Source: Datisca glomerata (Eukaryota > Streptophyta > Magnoliopsida > Cucurbitales > Datiscaceae). From it: a DNA stretch of 64,000 nucleotides. Shown piece by piece: positions 1 to 12,510 of the stretch; position 1 is the stretch's first letter; each line of letters opens with the position of its first letter. The notes beneath the pieces were generated by a model. That model was not told the DNA's origin and did not search any database. It saw nothing but the letters and a program-made list of their open reading frames with translations. The stretch lies in contig QANY01008960.1 in NCBI GenBank assembly GCA_003255025.1, positions 1 through 64,000 on the forward strand, written 5' to 3'. Position numbers and translations under genes: made by a program.

Positions 1-29
<29 letters not shown>
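1..29. repeat. (TA)n microsatellite
   Basis: Uninterrupted TA dinucleotide run at the very start of the window; it may continue to the left. Confidence 0.95.
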
Positions 30-31
<2 letters not shown>

Positions 32-1680
32 CTTGGCTAGGATTTGGTTGTATGTTGCAAGGTGTACATATTTTTTTTTTGTCAAAATCAAGGTGTACAT
101 ACATTCTCACTATTCTTTTGACAATTATTTATTTGTAGATATTGACAACTAATATTGATGCATTAATTTAAATAAATGAGATATTATCAATATAATATCT
201 ATAATTCTGTTAATTTACAAATCATAAGTATGAAATATACTAAGAAAATCATATTTTATTATTTTATTTTAGTTTATATTCAATTTTTCATTAATAACTG
301 AGATTTAACTAGTTTTTTGTAAATCAAAATACTGTTAAAATTCAAATATAAAATATAATTTGTATGTCAACTATAAAAACAATAAAAACTAAAAAATAAT
401 ATGTTTTAGGTAATCATATTATAAATAAGCAATAGATCATTTAAAGTATATTTTGGTTCAATGATAAAATTGACAATTGCATATATAATATTATGTTGCA
501 CATTCTATTAAAACAAATAAAATAATCACTATTTTCACCATTATATCATAATATTTTCAATTATTATCAAACAAAATAATCTTAACTTTATGGACATCTT
601 ATTTTTCCACAATCATATACTCACAATTTTATTTCAGAAATCATTAACTTATAATCTTATACCAAGTGACCCTTCAAACATTCTGTAATCCATTTTCGAT
701 ATGTTTACTATTTGATAAACAAAAAGGTGGAAATGATAGTTTACATATTTTGCTGACTGCATATGATAAAATTAACAAACATTAAGGAGTCGTGGGTACA
801 CCCAAAATCAACAAAAAAAAATTATTGCTCTTCCAAGATAAAATCTCACCGACAGACCAGTAAAAAAATGATTTAAAAACGAAATTTGGCACTAAGGAAA
901 AATACTTAGTTTGCCTTTTTTATTTAAATAAGTTTTCATTGAACGTTGCTAAAACATAGTTTAGCTAAGATATTTTATTAGACTAATGTCTAACAAATAG
1001 CTAATCTCTACAATATAATGTTATTGTTGTTATTTCTATAAAAAAGATTACATTTCGTTTTTCATTACTCGTCAGTGTATGATGCACTGCAATTTCTTAA
1101 AACTTTCAGCCAAATGATTACCCTATTAGGGACCATTTTTCGAGTCATCCCCACTCACAATTCTTCATCACACTTCCCCCTCTCCCTTCCCGAAAATATT
1201 TGATCCATCTCCCATCATTTCATGAGAAATTATTCCAAAAAGACTTTGAAAGTGAAAAAAAAAGACTCAAGACCTTTTGATTTTTATGACAAAATATGAC
1301 AATTTTTTATCAGAGAGAAACTAAAATACACTCCACTGGTCACTAGTCTAGTAAAAAAATGCTTATAGACTTTGCTTAGATACAATACAATTTAACTGGT
1401 TATGCCCTGTTAAAATTCACTATATCAAAATCTAACAAAATATTTTCATTAAACTACGATCTAACAACTATTAAGTTTAACTGAAATCTTTTAAATTAAA
1501 GAGACAACTTAATATTTTGTCACATAAAAAATGTTTTCCCTAAACAAAGTAGAGGGTTCGTAGCTTCTATCCACATCAGGTATCGTTTTCCCTAAATCCC
1601 GATCTCTTTCTCTCTCTTCATTTCACTCACAAAATTCATCCTTTCTTATCCCAATTTTTTTTCTGAGCATCTAAGTTCGA
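30..1680. other. AT-rich intergenic sequence without a gene
   Basis: No reading frame or RNA gene is recognisable. The stretch is very AT-rich. A dispersed repeat copy lies at about 500-690. The last part (about 1555-1680) changes character to pyrimidine-rich, C-containing sequence that resembles the 5' leader of a plant gene, and leads into the segment that is repeated at 17896. Confidence 0.6.
500..690. repeat. Dispersed MITE-like repeat, copy 1
   Basis: About 180 bp here align by eye with 50487-50660: shared blocks include caaaacaaataaa-taat, accattatatca and the terminal block aatcttataccaa. The end resembles the TTTGGT-type ends of small plant DNA transposons read in reverse. There is no coding capacity. 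Exact ends and target duplication are not resolved. Confidence 0.55.
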
Positions 1681-1778
1681 TTTCCTTTTTAATATAATTT
1701 GGTTTTTCCTTTTGCTTGGATAGTTAGATGGTGGGGTTTTGTGGCTTTACTGTATTTCTTTCTTGATTCTATGCATCT
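1681..1778 (+). repeat. Left copy of a ~100 bp direct repeat flanking the Tat element
   Basis: This segment (starting tttcctttttaatata and ending gcatct) recurs at 17896-17999, immediately outside the opposite LTR. The copies differ by a short indel and seven transitions. The sequence looks like a plant 5' leader or leader intron, not like transposon sequence. Normal LTR-element insertion duplicates only about 5 bp, so the length of this flanking repeat is unusual. Confidence 0.75.
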
Positions 1779-2138
1779 TGAATGAGCATAAATTCACTCT
1801 CTGACACATTATCAAGAAAAGATCGATCAGAAGAGGGCACGGAGATAGTTGATGTGACAATCTAGAAGTAGAAGTAAAGATCGTTGATTTAATTAGACGG
1901 GCGAGATCAATTCATTTATTGTTATTGATAAATTGAATCTTAACGAATATTCTATTAGTTATCTTCTTGGTGGAAATAGATAAACTCAATAAGATTTTAT
2001 GTGATCATTTGAAGGTCTATAAATAGAAGCCAATTGTAACACCAATGGGCATTCAATAATCAAGTAATAACACAAATAAGTTTTGATTCTCTCTCTCTCT
2101 CATTTATTTTCTTATTTTCAGTGCGAAGAAATTTTTCA
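1779..2138 (+). mobile_element. Tat element 5' LTR
   Basis: Begins with TG and ends with CA (...atttttca). The block from about 1812 to 2135 matches 17607-17890, including the TATA-like box ctataaatag at 2018-2027 followed by a CT-rich leader. The internal gag start codon follows about 60 bp downstream. The left boundary (1779) is set by the end of the flanking ~100 bp repeat and by the TG dinucleotide; it could be off by several bases. Confidence 0.65.
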
Positions 2139-2196
2139 TTTACATTTTGATGTTTTCATTGAGAGTTAAGAATCAACTCGAGATCATAATTCCAAA

Positions 2197-3656
2197 ATGC
2201 CTCAAACTAGCTCACACGCTGCGCGGGAAATGACATTGATGCTGCCAACAACCCCATTGATCAACCCGCACATCCCACTGGAGTACAAGAAATGATCCAG
2301 ACCATTCTGACAGGAATACAGGGAATGAAAATCATACTAGCGAAGCGTTACGTAATGCATAGCAAATTGTTGCTTTACAACGAGATGTAGCGGAGACCAA
2401 AGTGGAGGTGAGTCAAAGGACCGTGGCTGGAGAACGGAAAAATGAGAACCTGCAAGATGAAGTACGGAGAGAACAGGTTGCCAGGAAACCAAATCCGGAT
2501 GAAAGTCAAAATGTTATGAACCGGAAGTCAGTTCTCATGACTACGGGAAAAAGGTGGCGGGCGAGAATGGCCCAGCAGAGTTAATGACGAACAGGAAGTA
2601 AATAAGATGCTCAAAAGGAAGATGCTAGAAGTAAGGAAGCTAGGTGGCACTGGGGTAGCAGATCAGAAAACTCTAACACAATCCCCTTTGTGTCCACAGA
2701 ATTTGGTAGCCTCAGTGCCAAAGAAATTCGTTTCCCTTAAATTCAAGTACTACGAAGGGAAAATGGATCATGTAGACCACTTACACCATTTCAGGCAAGT
2801 AATGGCGTTTCCAGCATGAGATGAGCTTATGTGCAAAATGTTCTCAACGAGCCTGGACGGCAACGCATTGAAATGGTATCATCTTGTACCCTGTGTTCAA
2901 TTGATAACTTTGCTAGAATGTCTTTTGTGTTTTTGGAACAGTATTCCACCTACCGAATGGTAATAGAGGATTCAAAATATCTGTTGACGGTCGCTATAAA
3001 GAAGGGCGAATCTCTACAGGATTACACCCACTGTTTTTAAATATGAGATACAAAAGTTGATAATTGTGATGACCGCATGGCACTACTAGCGTTCAAACGA
3101 GGGTTGGATCTGGATTCACCCTTATTTAAAGATTTTCCCAAGAACAAACCACTTACTATCACACAGACTTCCCTCAGGCATAGATGTATATAACCCTAGA
3201 GGAAGAAAAGAAAAGCATGCATAAATTAACGGAACAACGGAATCCCACCCAATGATAGAAAATGGGGAGTTCCAGAACGAGAAAATGCGGGACAAACAAG
3301 ACATAGAAGATGGACGAAAGAAGGAGTGAAGCTGAGAAGAGACTAAGACTGGCTGGTAAAGTTCACCCGAGGGAGAAAGTCTACACCCCTCTAGCCATAC
3401 TCGTCAACTAAATTCTAAAAACCATACAGGATAAACCCTGGCTGAAAAGGCCCGCTCCACTTACCAATGAGCTAAATGAAAGGGACAAAGATAAGTTTTC
3501 TTATCACCAGGGTGCTGGCCATTACACCAAGGACTACTACCAGCTGAAGGACTACATCGAAAGGCTTGTGCAATAAATGTATCTAAAGGAATTTGTTGAC
3601 AGAAGAGGTCAACCCCAAAAGATAGGAGTGAAGAACGCCCCAAGGAGAAGAAACAT
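2197..3656 (+). pseudogene. Tat gag (broken)
   Basis: Nucleocapsid/capsid polyprotein region of the gypsy element. A plausible start is the ATG at 2197, the first after the LTR. Recognisable capsid signatures follow in shifting frames: a KFKYYEGKMDHVDHLHHF-type segment near 2740-2800, then a CKMFS...LDGNALKWYH stretch near 2830-2885, then YLLTVAIKKGESLQDYTHCF at 2975-3040. These match the general layout of Tat gag (retrotransposon gag domain). Several stops and frameshifts separate the pieces, so no single protein can be made. A downstream spacer (3050-3650) contains lysine/glutamate-rich gag C-terminal remnants. Confidence 0.6.
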
Positions 3657-4307
3657 ATGAGATTCATGGATATGATCATAGCTCTCACGGAGCATGAAGG
3701 CACCTCGAGAAATGAAAGAAAAATCTATTGTAAAAAGCCAACTCCCGAGGTGAATGAAGCGTCTGAAGAAGCAAATTGTGATAGTGCCCACATTATCTTT
3801 GATGAAGACAACGAGCGTTATGATGGATACAATGATGCATTGGTGATTACTAATCAGATTGAGATATGTTTATTACGAAGTGTCTTGATTGATGACGGGA
3901 GTGCTGTGAACATCCTATATCGATCAACATTGGAAAAGATGGAGATAGACGCTCCAAAGCTTTGCAGTGCAGGAAACCCACTTATTGGTTTCAACGGAAC
4001 CATAACTTACTCAGAAAGGATCTTGTCTCTTCATGTACATGCGGACCCGTTCAACTATATCATGAATTTTGTGGTAATGGATACACCGCAGGGAGTACGA
4101 ACTATGAAGAACACAGGTGGGGTGCATAAAATGAAAGTTGTCTTGTCCATATATTATCAAACGCTGAAGTATCCATCACCACAGGGAGTATGGATGATTA
4201 AGGGAGATCAGGCCATGGCCAATTGTTATGCAGTAATGGTTCTTGATTCCGCGAGGAAGAAAGATGTGCATGTTCACAACAACGGGAAAGAGACAGTCGA
4301 AAAATAA
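3657..4307 (+). pseudogene. Tat gag C-terminus and aspartic protease (216-codon open remnant)
   Basis: Longest open stretch of the Tat element. About residue 76-90 contains VLIDDGSAVNILY, the retroviral-type aspartic protease active-site loop in the form D-D-G-S (family form D-T/S-G-S). Further on, a NFVVMDTP segment and a KYPSP-GV-MIKGDQ-MA--CYAV block match the conserved region between protease and RT of Tat elements. It would cleave the gag-pol polyprotein. It is isolated by stops from gag upstream and RT downstream, so it is a remnant, although this segment itself is uninterrupted. Confidence 0.65.
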
Positions 4308-4436
4308 TAACTAAATGAAGACGAGCCGGGTGAGAGCAATCTCGAGGTACAAGGCTGTAAGTAAGACATAATTTGTTGACATTGGAAATGGAAAAACAAC
4401 CAATATAGGTGCAGAACTGACCGAAGCAAAAAAAAA

Positions 4437-5226
4437 TTGAACTCACTAAATTTCTCAAAGACGACGTTGATATCTTTTGCAACCACGACAGCCGAGATGC
4501 CAGGAATTGATGAAAAATTAATTTGTCATAAACTAAACATAGATCCTTTTGTGAAACCAAAGAAACGATCATTTACACCCGAACGAAAAGCAGCCATAAA
4601 GGAGAAGGTAGAGAAATAGCTCAAAGTTGGATTCATTAGCGAAGTCAGCTACCCAGAGTGGTTGGCAAATGTCGTCATGGTGAAAAAGAAGAACGGAAAG
4701 TGGAGAACTTGTGTAGATTTCATTTATTTAAATATGGCTTGCCCAAAAGATGATTATCCATTGACGAGGATTGATCAGATGGTGACACGACGTTCGAACA
4801 TGAGCTTCTATGCTTTATGGACACATACTCCGGTTACAACCAGGTGACAATGTTCCAATCTGATCAAGAAAAGACATCGTTTATTATTGATTTTGGAACA
4901 TTTTGCTATACTGTGGTGCTGTTCGGTTTAGAAAATACAGGGGCAACATTTCAAAGACTAGTCAATAATTTTTTGAAAAACAGATTGGAAAGACAATGGA
5001 GGTCTACGTCGATGATATGCTTGTCAAAGAAGAGAAGAGAATGGATCTCATCTTTAATTTAAAAGAAGTGTTCCTTGCTCTCAGAACGAGTAACATGAAG
5101 TTGAATCCAAAAAAATGTACATTCAGAGTGGCGGCGAGAAAGTTTCTTGGACACCTAGTCAACCACCGAGGAATTGAAGTAAATCCTGACCAAATCAAAA
5201 CAATCATAGAAATCAAGTCACCATAG
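4437..5226 (+). pseudogene. Tat reverse transcriptase (frameshifted)
   Basis: RT domain spread over three frames. Signs: VVMVKKKNGKWR-CVDF--LN-ACPKDDYPL near 4670-4760; a MDTYSGYNQ block at 4817-4845; GTFCYTVVLFGLENTGATFQRLVN at about 4897-4965; and the catalytic EVYVDDMLVK box at 4999-5028. The order and wording fit Ty3/gypsy RT. At least two frameshifts (around 4815 and 4990) and several substitutions disable it. Confidence 0.7.
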
Positions 5227-5249
5227 CCAAAGTAAGAGATTCAAAGCTT

Positions 5250-6060
5250 AACGAGAAAATTGGTCGCACTCAATAGAATTCTTGGCAAGATCAATTGATA
5301 AGTGCAAGCCATTTTTTTGGCAAACTGAAGAAAAATTCAGCGCAACGGTGGGACAAAGAATATGGGGAAGCATTGCAGAAACTTAAGCAATACCTATCCT
5401 CCCTTCCGTTGTTGACTAAACCACTGCCTAACGAAGAACTCTTTCTTTACTTGGCAGTTTCAGAAACGACTATCAGTGCGACACTAATCAGGACAGAAGG
5501 AGGACTGCAGAGGCCAGTTTACTTCGTTAGTAAAAGTCTTATAGCTGCGGAAACAAGGTACGGGAAAATGGAGAAACTGGTGTTGGCATTGATTGTAGCC
5601 GCAAGGAAGCTAAGACATTACTTTCAAGCACATACGATTAATGTGGTAACGAAATTCCCCTTAACGAGCCAGCTACATTCTCCAGAGATGATTGGGAGAC
5701 TCGTAAAGTGGGCAGTTAAGCTTGAGGGATATGACATCAGTTACGTGCCGCGGACTGCGATTAAGGCACAAGTCCTAGCACATTTCATTACCGAATTCAC
5801 CTATGAGGATGAAGACGGGCAGCATGATTCATCAAGAGTGGAGCCAAATGAAGAGACCTAGACCTTATTCGTAGACGGAGCCTCCAATCATGACGGAGCG
5901 GGAGCGGGAATTATGGTCCAAACTCCACACGGCGAGACCTTTGAACACACATTATCCTTTGGCTTCCAAGCATCCGACAATGAGTCAGAGTACGAAGAAT
6001 TTCTAGCCGAGCTCCGTCTTCATGAACGAGTTTAAGGCAACCAACATTAAATTTTTTTGT
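5250..6060 (+). pseudogene. Tat RNase H region with a second RNase H-like domain
   Basis: 5295-5861 is open and reads as the RT-proximal RNase H (gRH): LFLYLAVSETTISATLIR, then RPVYFVSKSL, then ETRYGKMEKLVLALIVAARKL. After a stop at 5859, sequence reading TLFVDGASNHDGAGAGIMVQ (about 5862-5920) and ASDNESEYEEFLAEL (about 5970-6015) begins a second, archaeal-type RNase H domain. That second domain is a known mark of the Tat clade. The nonsense codon between the domains and a stop near 6033 make this non-functional. Confidence 0.65.
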
Positions 6061-6535
6061 GATTCAACGTTGGTTGCTAATCAAGTTTCCGTTAAGTGCA
6101 ATGCCAAATATAGCAGATGACAGTGTACTTACAATACGCCAAGGAGATGTTGCAATTGTTCAAGAGTTATAGAAATCACCCAGATACCGAGAATAAAAAA
6201 TGTTGAAGCTAACGCACTTGTCGGATTAAGATCTTCGATAATACTTCCCTTCAAAAGAAATGTTTCTGTAGAGTACTTGAGTGAGCCTACAACGAAAGCA
6301 CCCATACAGATGGAAGCTGAAGTCACAACGGGAGATGGTGGACACGATTGGCTAGAAGATATTGTCCACTACCTTCTCAATAGAGACCTCCCAGCCAACA
6401 AAATGGAAACCTAGAAGCTTCAACAACGGAGTGCCAAGTATACTTTAATTGATGGGAAACTGTATATGAGATCTTTTTCAGGACTACCCCTCAGATGCCT
6501 CTCGACAATGGAGAAAACTCTTTTTCTATGTAGCT
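6061..6535 (+). pseudogene. Tat integrase N-terminal remnant, truncated
   Basis: Reads in fragments as the segment just upstream of the integrase zinc-binding region: HYLLNRDLPANKMET, then QQRSAKYTLIDGKLYMRSF near 6420-6475, ending in LPLRCLS. Homology stops at about 6530, exactly where a different sequence starts (tgatatgagatctatatc). The zinc-binding HHCC and catalytic DDE parts are absent. I infer the copia insertion at 6536 and later deletion removed them. Confidence 0.55.
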
Positions 6536-7960
6536 GATATGAGATCTATATCTCTCTTTACAATCAAATTGCTATTAGATATTTATAAAATCTAATTTTT
6601 TATATCTATAAAATACCCATATATTTTATATTTTCTAAAATTTACCTCCATATATTCAAGTTATCGAAAATCAGTGTATCTCCACAGTGTTAGAGTTGTA
6701 TCGAAATTGATCATTATCAATTAATTAATTAGTTTATTTTTATTTCCTAATTATCCAATAATTAGAAAATAATAAACTAATTAATTTCAATACAAATAAT
6801 CACACTTAGCTAATTAAGTGACATCATCCATCACATATAGGTGTAGAAAATATGTTTTGGCACAAAACACATTTTGATCCAATTTACTTTGTTTCTCTAT
6901 TTATGTTCTCATGAGCTATCCCTGAGACCGGAGGACTCACATCAACATAGGCAAGGATTCAAATACCTGGAAAATTTATCTCCATAAATTTTTTTATCTA
7001 TTTAATCCTGATATCATACTACTCCATTATAGGTTCGATGCCGAATTAACTCTCGATTCATGTGCGTTACTTTTCTGTTGGTGTAAATAAAACCCTTTTT
7101 ATTTTCACGGTCCATAAAATATTTTAACGTAATACCTTTCATAGATATCAGTAACAAGAGTGGAATATAAAATCCATTTACCCCTATTGTTCTTATTTCT
7201 TTAACTCATTCATTGACTGTGAATAAGAAAGAATTAATAGTGAATTGTCTCGTACAATTCACAAGTCTTAATCAATTACTCAATTCATTGAATACATGGC
7301 CAGGTTAATTTATTCAAACACTCATCAATAAAATATAAGGTGATATTGTTGTTTTCACAATCCAACTACGAATTTTCATATTAGTGAATCACGTAACTCC
7401 AACTTAATTGAATTACAATCCCAACAGTGGACGTATTGCCTTCCAATTCAAACTCACTCATTTGACATATCAAATATTGCAACTAACTAAGTCAAGCTAT
7501 GTATTCACCTCATGATTAAGGTAATTATGAAAATATCCTTAAGGTGTAACAATTAGATTTAGAGCTAAGTAAACGGTTTTGGACTCAACTAAATTGTTAC
7601 CGATCTATTCAACATGTTCATAACATGTCTAGGTTAACTGTTTGAGTTTCCACTCTCATGCCTCATGACTGGCATCCATTGATCCAACCTAACAGTCGTA
7701 GTCAGATTCGATTGCCCAGTCAGTCCTAAGACTGTGAATATCATTCTGAACTTTCTCAGAAGAGTTCGTCTAGAGACGCCTCTGTCTTCACTATTTGTTC
7801 GTTGATGAAAATTTCAAGACTTGAGTAATTTACAAACACACTTTTGATTTAAAATAAAACTTTCAATTTATTCATAAAAATTTAATAATACTAATGTCTG
7901 AGAAATAACTAAATACAAATAAATAGTTATTACATGCTACTTTATGGACACATTCCAACA
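6536..7960 (-). mobile_element. Copia 3' LTR (minus strand)
   Basis: On the minus strand the polypurine tract (caagtgagagattg) is followed at 7960 by TGTTGGAATGTG, the usual start of an LTR in Angela/Tork-type copia elements. The LTR then runs about 1.4 kb to the point where Tat integrase homology stops. The low end is inferred from that junction; no matching 5' LTR is visible, so the element is truncated at its other end. No coding capacity. Confidence 0.55.
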
Positions 7961-10900
7961 ATCTCTCACTTGAACTACATGCTTATGTATTCAGGTACTG
8001 ACCTGAATATGCGTAACCACGTCTTCATGCTGAACAATTTCTCTAATCAGGAGATATTTACGTTCTATGTGTTTGGATCTCTAATGGCTTCTAGGTTCCT
8101 AAGAATTCGTTACAGCCCCACTATTATAACAATAAAGTGTCATGGACTTATTAGCATCTGGAACAGCTTCCAGATTCTTCAAGAACTTCCTAAGCCATAT
8201 AACCTCATTTGCATCTTCACAAGCTGCCATATATTAGCTTCCATGGTAGAATCAGCAATGCAAGATTGTCTGATACTTCTCCATATAACTACTTCACCGT
8301 TCAGGATGAACACTGGTCCCGAAGTGGACCTCCTAGAGTCATTGTCTTCTTGAAAATTAGAATTAGTATACCTCGTCATATTCAGGTTAGTACCTGAATA
8401 CATAAGCATGTAGTTCATTGTTCTCCTCAGATACTTAAGGATATGCTTGATGGCATTTCAATGCTTGATTCCAGGATTAGATTAAATTCCAGGATTGTAG
8501 GTGAAGATATCAGACATCTCTCGGACATGTGATCAACTTCCATTTTTGTTTTTCTTTTCCTCAGGGCAATACACTGACTCATATTCATGCATAAAAGACA
8601 AATGGGAGAGAAGATCCAATCAATTAAGAAATAGTGATACGGATGAGTACTAGAGACAAGAATCAGAACTTGCCAGGTTAAGATAGAAAAATGTCATAAT
8701 CCAGCTATTTGTTTGTTCTTACTAAGATGCCATTTGCATCCATTTAGCACATAGAAGGTAGCCAATCTGGACAAACATAAAATTTTCAAAACCGAGAAAA
8801 TCTGCTTCTTGAAGGCGAAAAGGAAAGCACTAATTTACTTTCTATCAAAAACAGTCTTTTATTAAAGATAATAATGAATATTCCATTAAGTGATTGCATC
8901 GTAGAGAGATTATCATCATCATCGACATCCCCATCATCATACCAGTCCAAAATGAAAACTCGTGATTCAAGAAACATATTTGTTGGGCTCTGCATAGAGA
9001 TGGTTTTCATACCGCATTGTTATGCAATTGATTCTGCAGTGCCTCAACGCCAAAACTGATACCCCAAAACTTCTGGAGTTTCAAGAAGCAACTACAAGAG
9101 TTTCAGCCCACCAGTNTCTAAAAGGAAAAATTCCATTCTTGGAGTTTTATAGATTGAAGTGATCCAACATCTTATCAATATAAGATGCTTGAAAAAGTGA
9201 CAATTATTCGTTCTTCTAATCTCGAAAGATTTTAATACCTAAGACAAATGCAACTTCTCCAAGATTCTTCATATCAAATTGCTTTGCAAGCCAAATCTTG
9301 ACATAACATAATGTTTCTACATTATTTTCAATGAGTAGAATATCATTTACGTACAAGACTAGAAAAACCACATTCCCTTTGTGTATCAGCTTATACACAC
9401 AGGGCTCATCCACTAACTATTCAAAAACATAGTTCTTAACGGTTTCGTTGAATCTAATATTCCACGACCGTGACGCTTGCTTAAGTCCATAAATGGACTT
9501 CTGCAGTTCGCAAACTTTTTCCTCTTGGCATTTCTCCATGAACCCGTCTGGTTGAGCCATTTAAATGTGCTCATCAAGATTGTCATTGAGAAAAGCAGTC
9601 TTGACGTTCATTTGTCAGATTTCATAATTAAGGGCAGCAACAATTTGGATGGATTTAAGAATGGCCACCACCGAGAAGGTATCCTCATAGTCTATTCCTT
9701 CCTTTTTGGTGTAGCCCTTGGCTACTAGCCTAGCTTTGAATGTCTCTATATTCCCATCTGGACCTTTTTTCTTCTTATAAATCCATTTGCATCCTACGGG
9801 TGTTACCCCTTCAAGTGGATCTACAAGCTTTCAGACTCCGTTTAAGTACATCGAATGTATCTCAATGTCAATGACCTCTTGCCATAAGTTTACTTCAGGA
9901 CCATCCATGGCCTCTAAGTATGAGACATGTTCATCAAGGTCCTTATCTGAGACAGCTGTCAAAGCTTCTCCATATGACATATACCTCTTAGATTGTTTCA
10001 TAACCCTCTGACTACGTCGAGGCTCCATAGGTTCTGGCTCTTGTCGTGGTTCTCTTATTATTGAATCAGAAACAATTTCTGATTACGGAGTCGGTCGCTT
10101 CACACTCAATAATTCCTCTAGCATAACTGTGGTTCTCGAATGTACACTTTTAATGTAATGTTCTTCAAGAAAACTAGTATTCATGCTAACGAATATTTTC
10201 TGGTCAGTCATACTGTAGAAGTTATACCCCTTCGTTCCTTTAGGATATCCTACGAACATGCATAATTCTGAACGACTGGCCAGCTTGCCTGTCTTCGGTT
10301 TTAGAACATGTGCTGGGCACCGCCATATTTTAAAATGGTTGATAGATGACTTTCGTCCATACCATCTTTCATATGGTGTACCAGGCACTGTCTTCAATAG
10401 AACTTGGTTCAGAATATATGTCGTTGTTTCTAAGGCATATCCACAAAAGGTATCTGGGAGGGATGAGTAACTCATCATAGATCTAACCATATCCATCAGA
10501 GTTCGATTCCTTCTCTTTGACACATCATTATGTTGTGACGCACCAGGTGTTGTAAGCTAAAAAAGAATACATTCTTCCTTAAGAATGTCTTCGAACTCTC
10601 CTAGCAAGTACTCTCCACCATGATCGGATTGTAGTATTTTGATTTATTTTTCTAATTGCTTTTCAACTAAGGCCTTATACTCTTTGAACTTTTCAAAGGT
10701 TTTAGACTTTTGACGCATTTATTAAACATGACCAAAACGTGAGTAGTCATCTGTTAAGGTTATGAAGTATTCATAACCACCTCTTGCTTGGATATTCACT
10801 GGCCCACATACGTCATTATGTATGAGTTCAAGGCATTGAGTGGTTCTTTCACCTTTTGCTAAATTTGGTCATTTTGCTTTCAAGACAGGATTCACATGTG

Positions 10901-11050
10901 GGTAGTGATCCCACACTTAAAGTTTACAAAGGACCATCTTTCATAAGTCTTTTAATCATTTCCAGGCTAATATGTCAAATGCGTAAGTGTTACAAATAGG
11001 TTAGATCAATTGAGTCATACTTCAACCTTTTACTATCCCTTTGTGAATCA
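7961..11050 (-). pseudogene. Angela/Tork-like copia pol (decayed, minus strand)
   Basis: Reading on the minus strand from 11050 downwards: pre-integrase zinc region (HISLEMIKRLMKDGPL near 10940-10990), integrase (10523-10083 is open and starts with [16 protein letters not shown], including KTKG-type C-terminal landmarks [14 protein letters not shown]), RT (10028-9216, with DEPCVYK and FLVLYVNDILLI at 9413-9330) and RNase H (8418-8179, SRRSTSGPVFILNG and IADSTMEA). The RT box is YVND instead of YVDD. Stops and frameshifts are many. RT is broken by 600 bp of unrelated sequence (8505-9118). The element lies inside the Tat element, so it inserted later. Confidence 0.65.
8505..9118 (+). other. Foreign, exon-like sequence inside the copia RT gene
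   Basis: Copia homology on the minus strand stops after IFPFR at about 9118 and resumes with NPGI...IKHILKYLRRT at about 8500; roughly 220 bp of RT are replaced by about 610 bp of other sequence. On the + strand this insert has the look of host exons. A pyrimidine tract and cctcag at 8559-8564 precede an exon-like 8565-8676 (includes IKDKWERRSNQLRNSDTDEY) ending in a gttaag donor. A second tctgcag at 9033-9039 precedes 9040-9115. One in-frame TAG (8651) interrupts the first piece. I do not recognise the gene. The window's only ambiguous base (n) is at 9116. Confidence 0.45.
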
Positions 11051-12510
11051 TTATTCATTTCAGTGTGACATATCATTGGAACTATTGCTTTTACATGAAA
11101 CAATTTATTAAACATGCGTGCAACAATAATTAGACATTCATTTTTAAAAAAATAGCAATATTTTTATCAATGAATTTAAGATCAAATCCTTGCTCAATTA
11201 ATGCACCAAGAGAAATAAGATTCTTCCAAAAAATTGAGATATAATAAACATCATGTAAAATCAGATAACTGTTATCAAGTTCCAACTAATACAACCAATA
11301 CTAGTGCTCTATTCCTCATATGGATGATGATCTCTGAAAATTTCGGTTATGTTCAACATCATATCGGCGGTGGTTTCCAAATTTTGATGTTGTTGTTGCA
11401 ACACATAGTAACAGAAGCCAAGATGTAATATATGACTATCTCATCAAAACATAGTCAGAAAGCATAAGCATCATTTTTCTCTTAAGTCGATTTACAATCG
11501 TCAGTACGATATCAAGAATGTGTTTCCAATCACCGTTATTATCACTAGTTAATCTTGTTCGCGTTTAAGATAGTTGATAATGGGGACATTGACATGATTA
11601 TCGAAAAGAATGAATAAAATGGTGTAAATAAATGCTCAATCGTTTAAGAAAGTATGATGCATGATGCAACTACTTAAATATTTAAAAATTTATTAAAAAT
11701 ATTTTCCCCATGATGTTACGATAAAAATGATAGTTTGTCTCATCCAAGGATGAAGTCCAAACTATCTCCTATTGCATCGAGACTCTTCTTGTTTGGTTAA
11801 CGCTCAAATGTCTCCACATCCAGCTTAACCAATTACCAATGGTGTTGGTCACCTTGGCCCCACTGACTAGTTCCTAAGGGGGATTCCAATGTGCTTCATT
11901 CTAAGTGTTTAACCAACGCATCGACACTTAAAAGTTGTTATGGACTAACAATCTGTCTATGGGACTGTCCTGCCCCACCACTTCTTTTAAAAGTCTTAAC
12001 TTCTCAAGCAACTAGATGGCTAAGCGCGACACAACTCCAAAAATTCTCACGTTGAGGAGAGGACCGCTGTGGGCGCTTTTAAACCATTCTTCGTGGTGCG
12101 ATCAAGTTCGCGTTGAAGACCTTGAGAACATTTTAACGTACGACTTTCCCACTTAGTTTTTGAAATTTTTTAGATGTTTGCCACTGTTTAGTGAGTTAGT
12201 GGCAAGTTGGCATCAACCAAGGTAATGTTATAATGAACTCAAGGAAAGCATTCTGAAAAAGACTTACCTTATTGGTCCAAGCGGTAGGTACTTTGCTCTA
12301 GGAACATAACAAAACAGTGAACAAAAAGCAATCTCTCATGGGTTTCGTATAGTTTCATGAGCTCTTCATCTGTCCATTCTTTTTTTAGCATATCATGATT
12401 TCATATTTCTCTGCTCATCTAAAAATGAACCTTTCATAAGGCTTAGAAATAAGACTTTTTAAAAAAAAAAAAGAAATAGGAAAAGAAGAGAAGAAAAGAA
12501 GTCATGAGTT
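11051..12510. other. Non-coding sequence, probably copia leader or other TE debris
   Basis: No coherent protein homology in either strand. About 11700-12150 is higher in GC than its surroundings and may be the untranslated leader of the reversed copia element, but I could not find the matching 5' LTR that would prove it. Confidence 0.35.

Noticed and set aside
2197..6535. Possible endogenous plant pararetrovirus
   Set aside because: Domain order, LTRs, dual RNase H and antisense ORF fit a Tat gypsy retrotransposon; no movement or coat protein signature is seen.
8874..9059. 61-codon frame rich in serine inside the copia insert
   Set aside because: Lies in what looks like an intron between the two exon-like segments; driven by a tcatcatc run.
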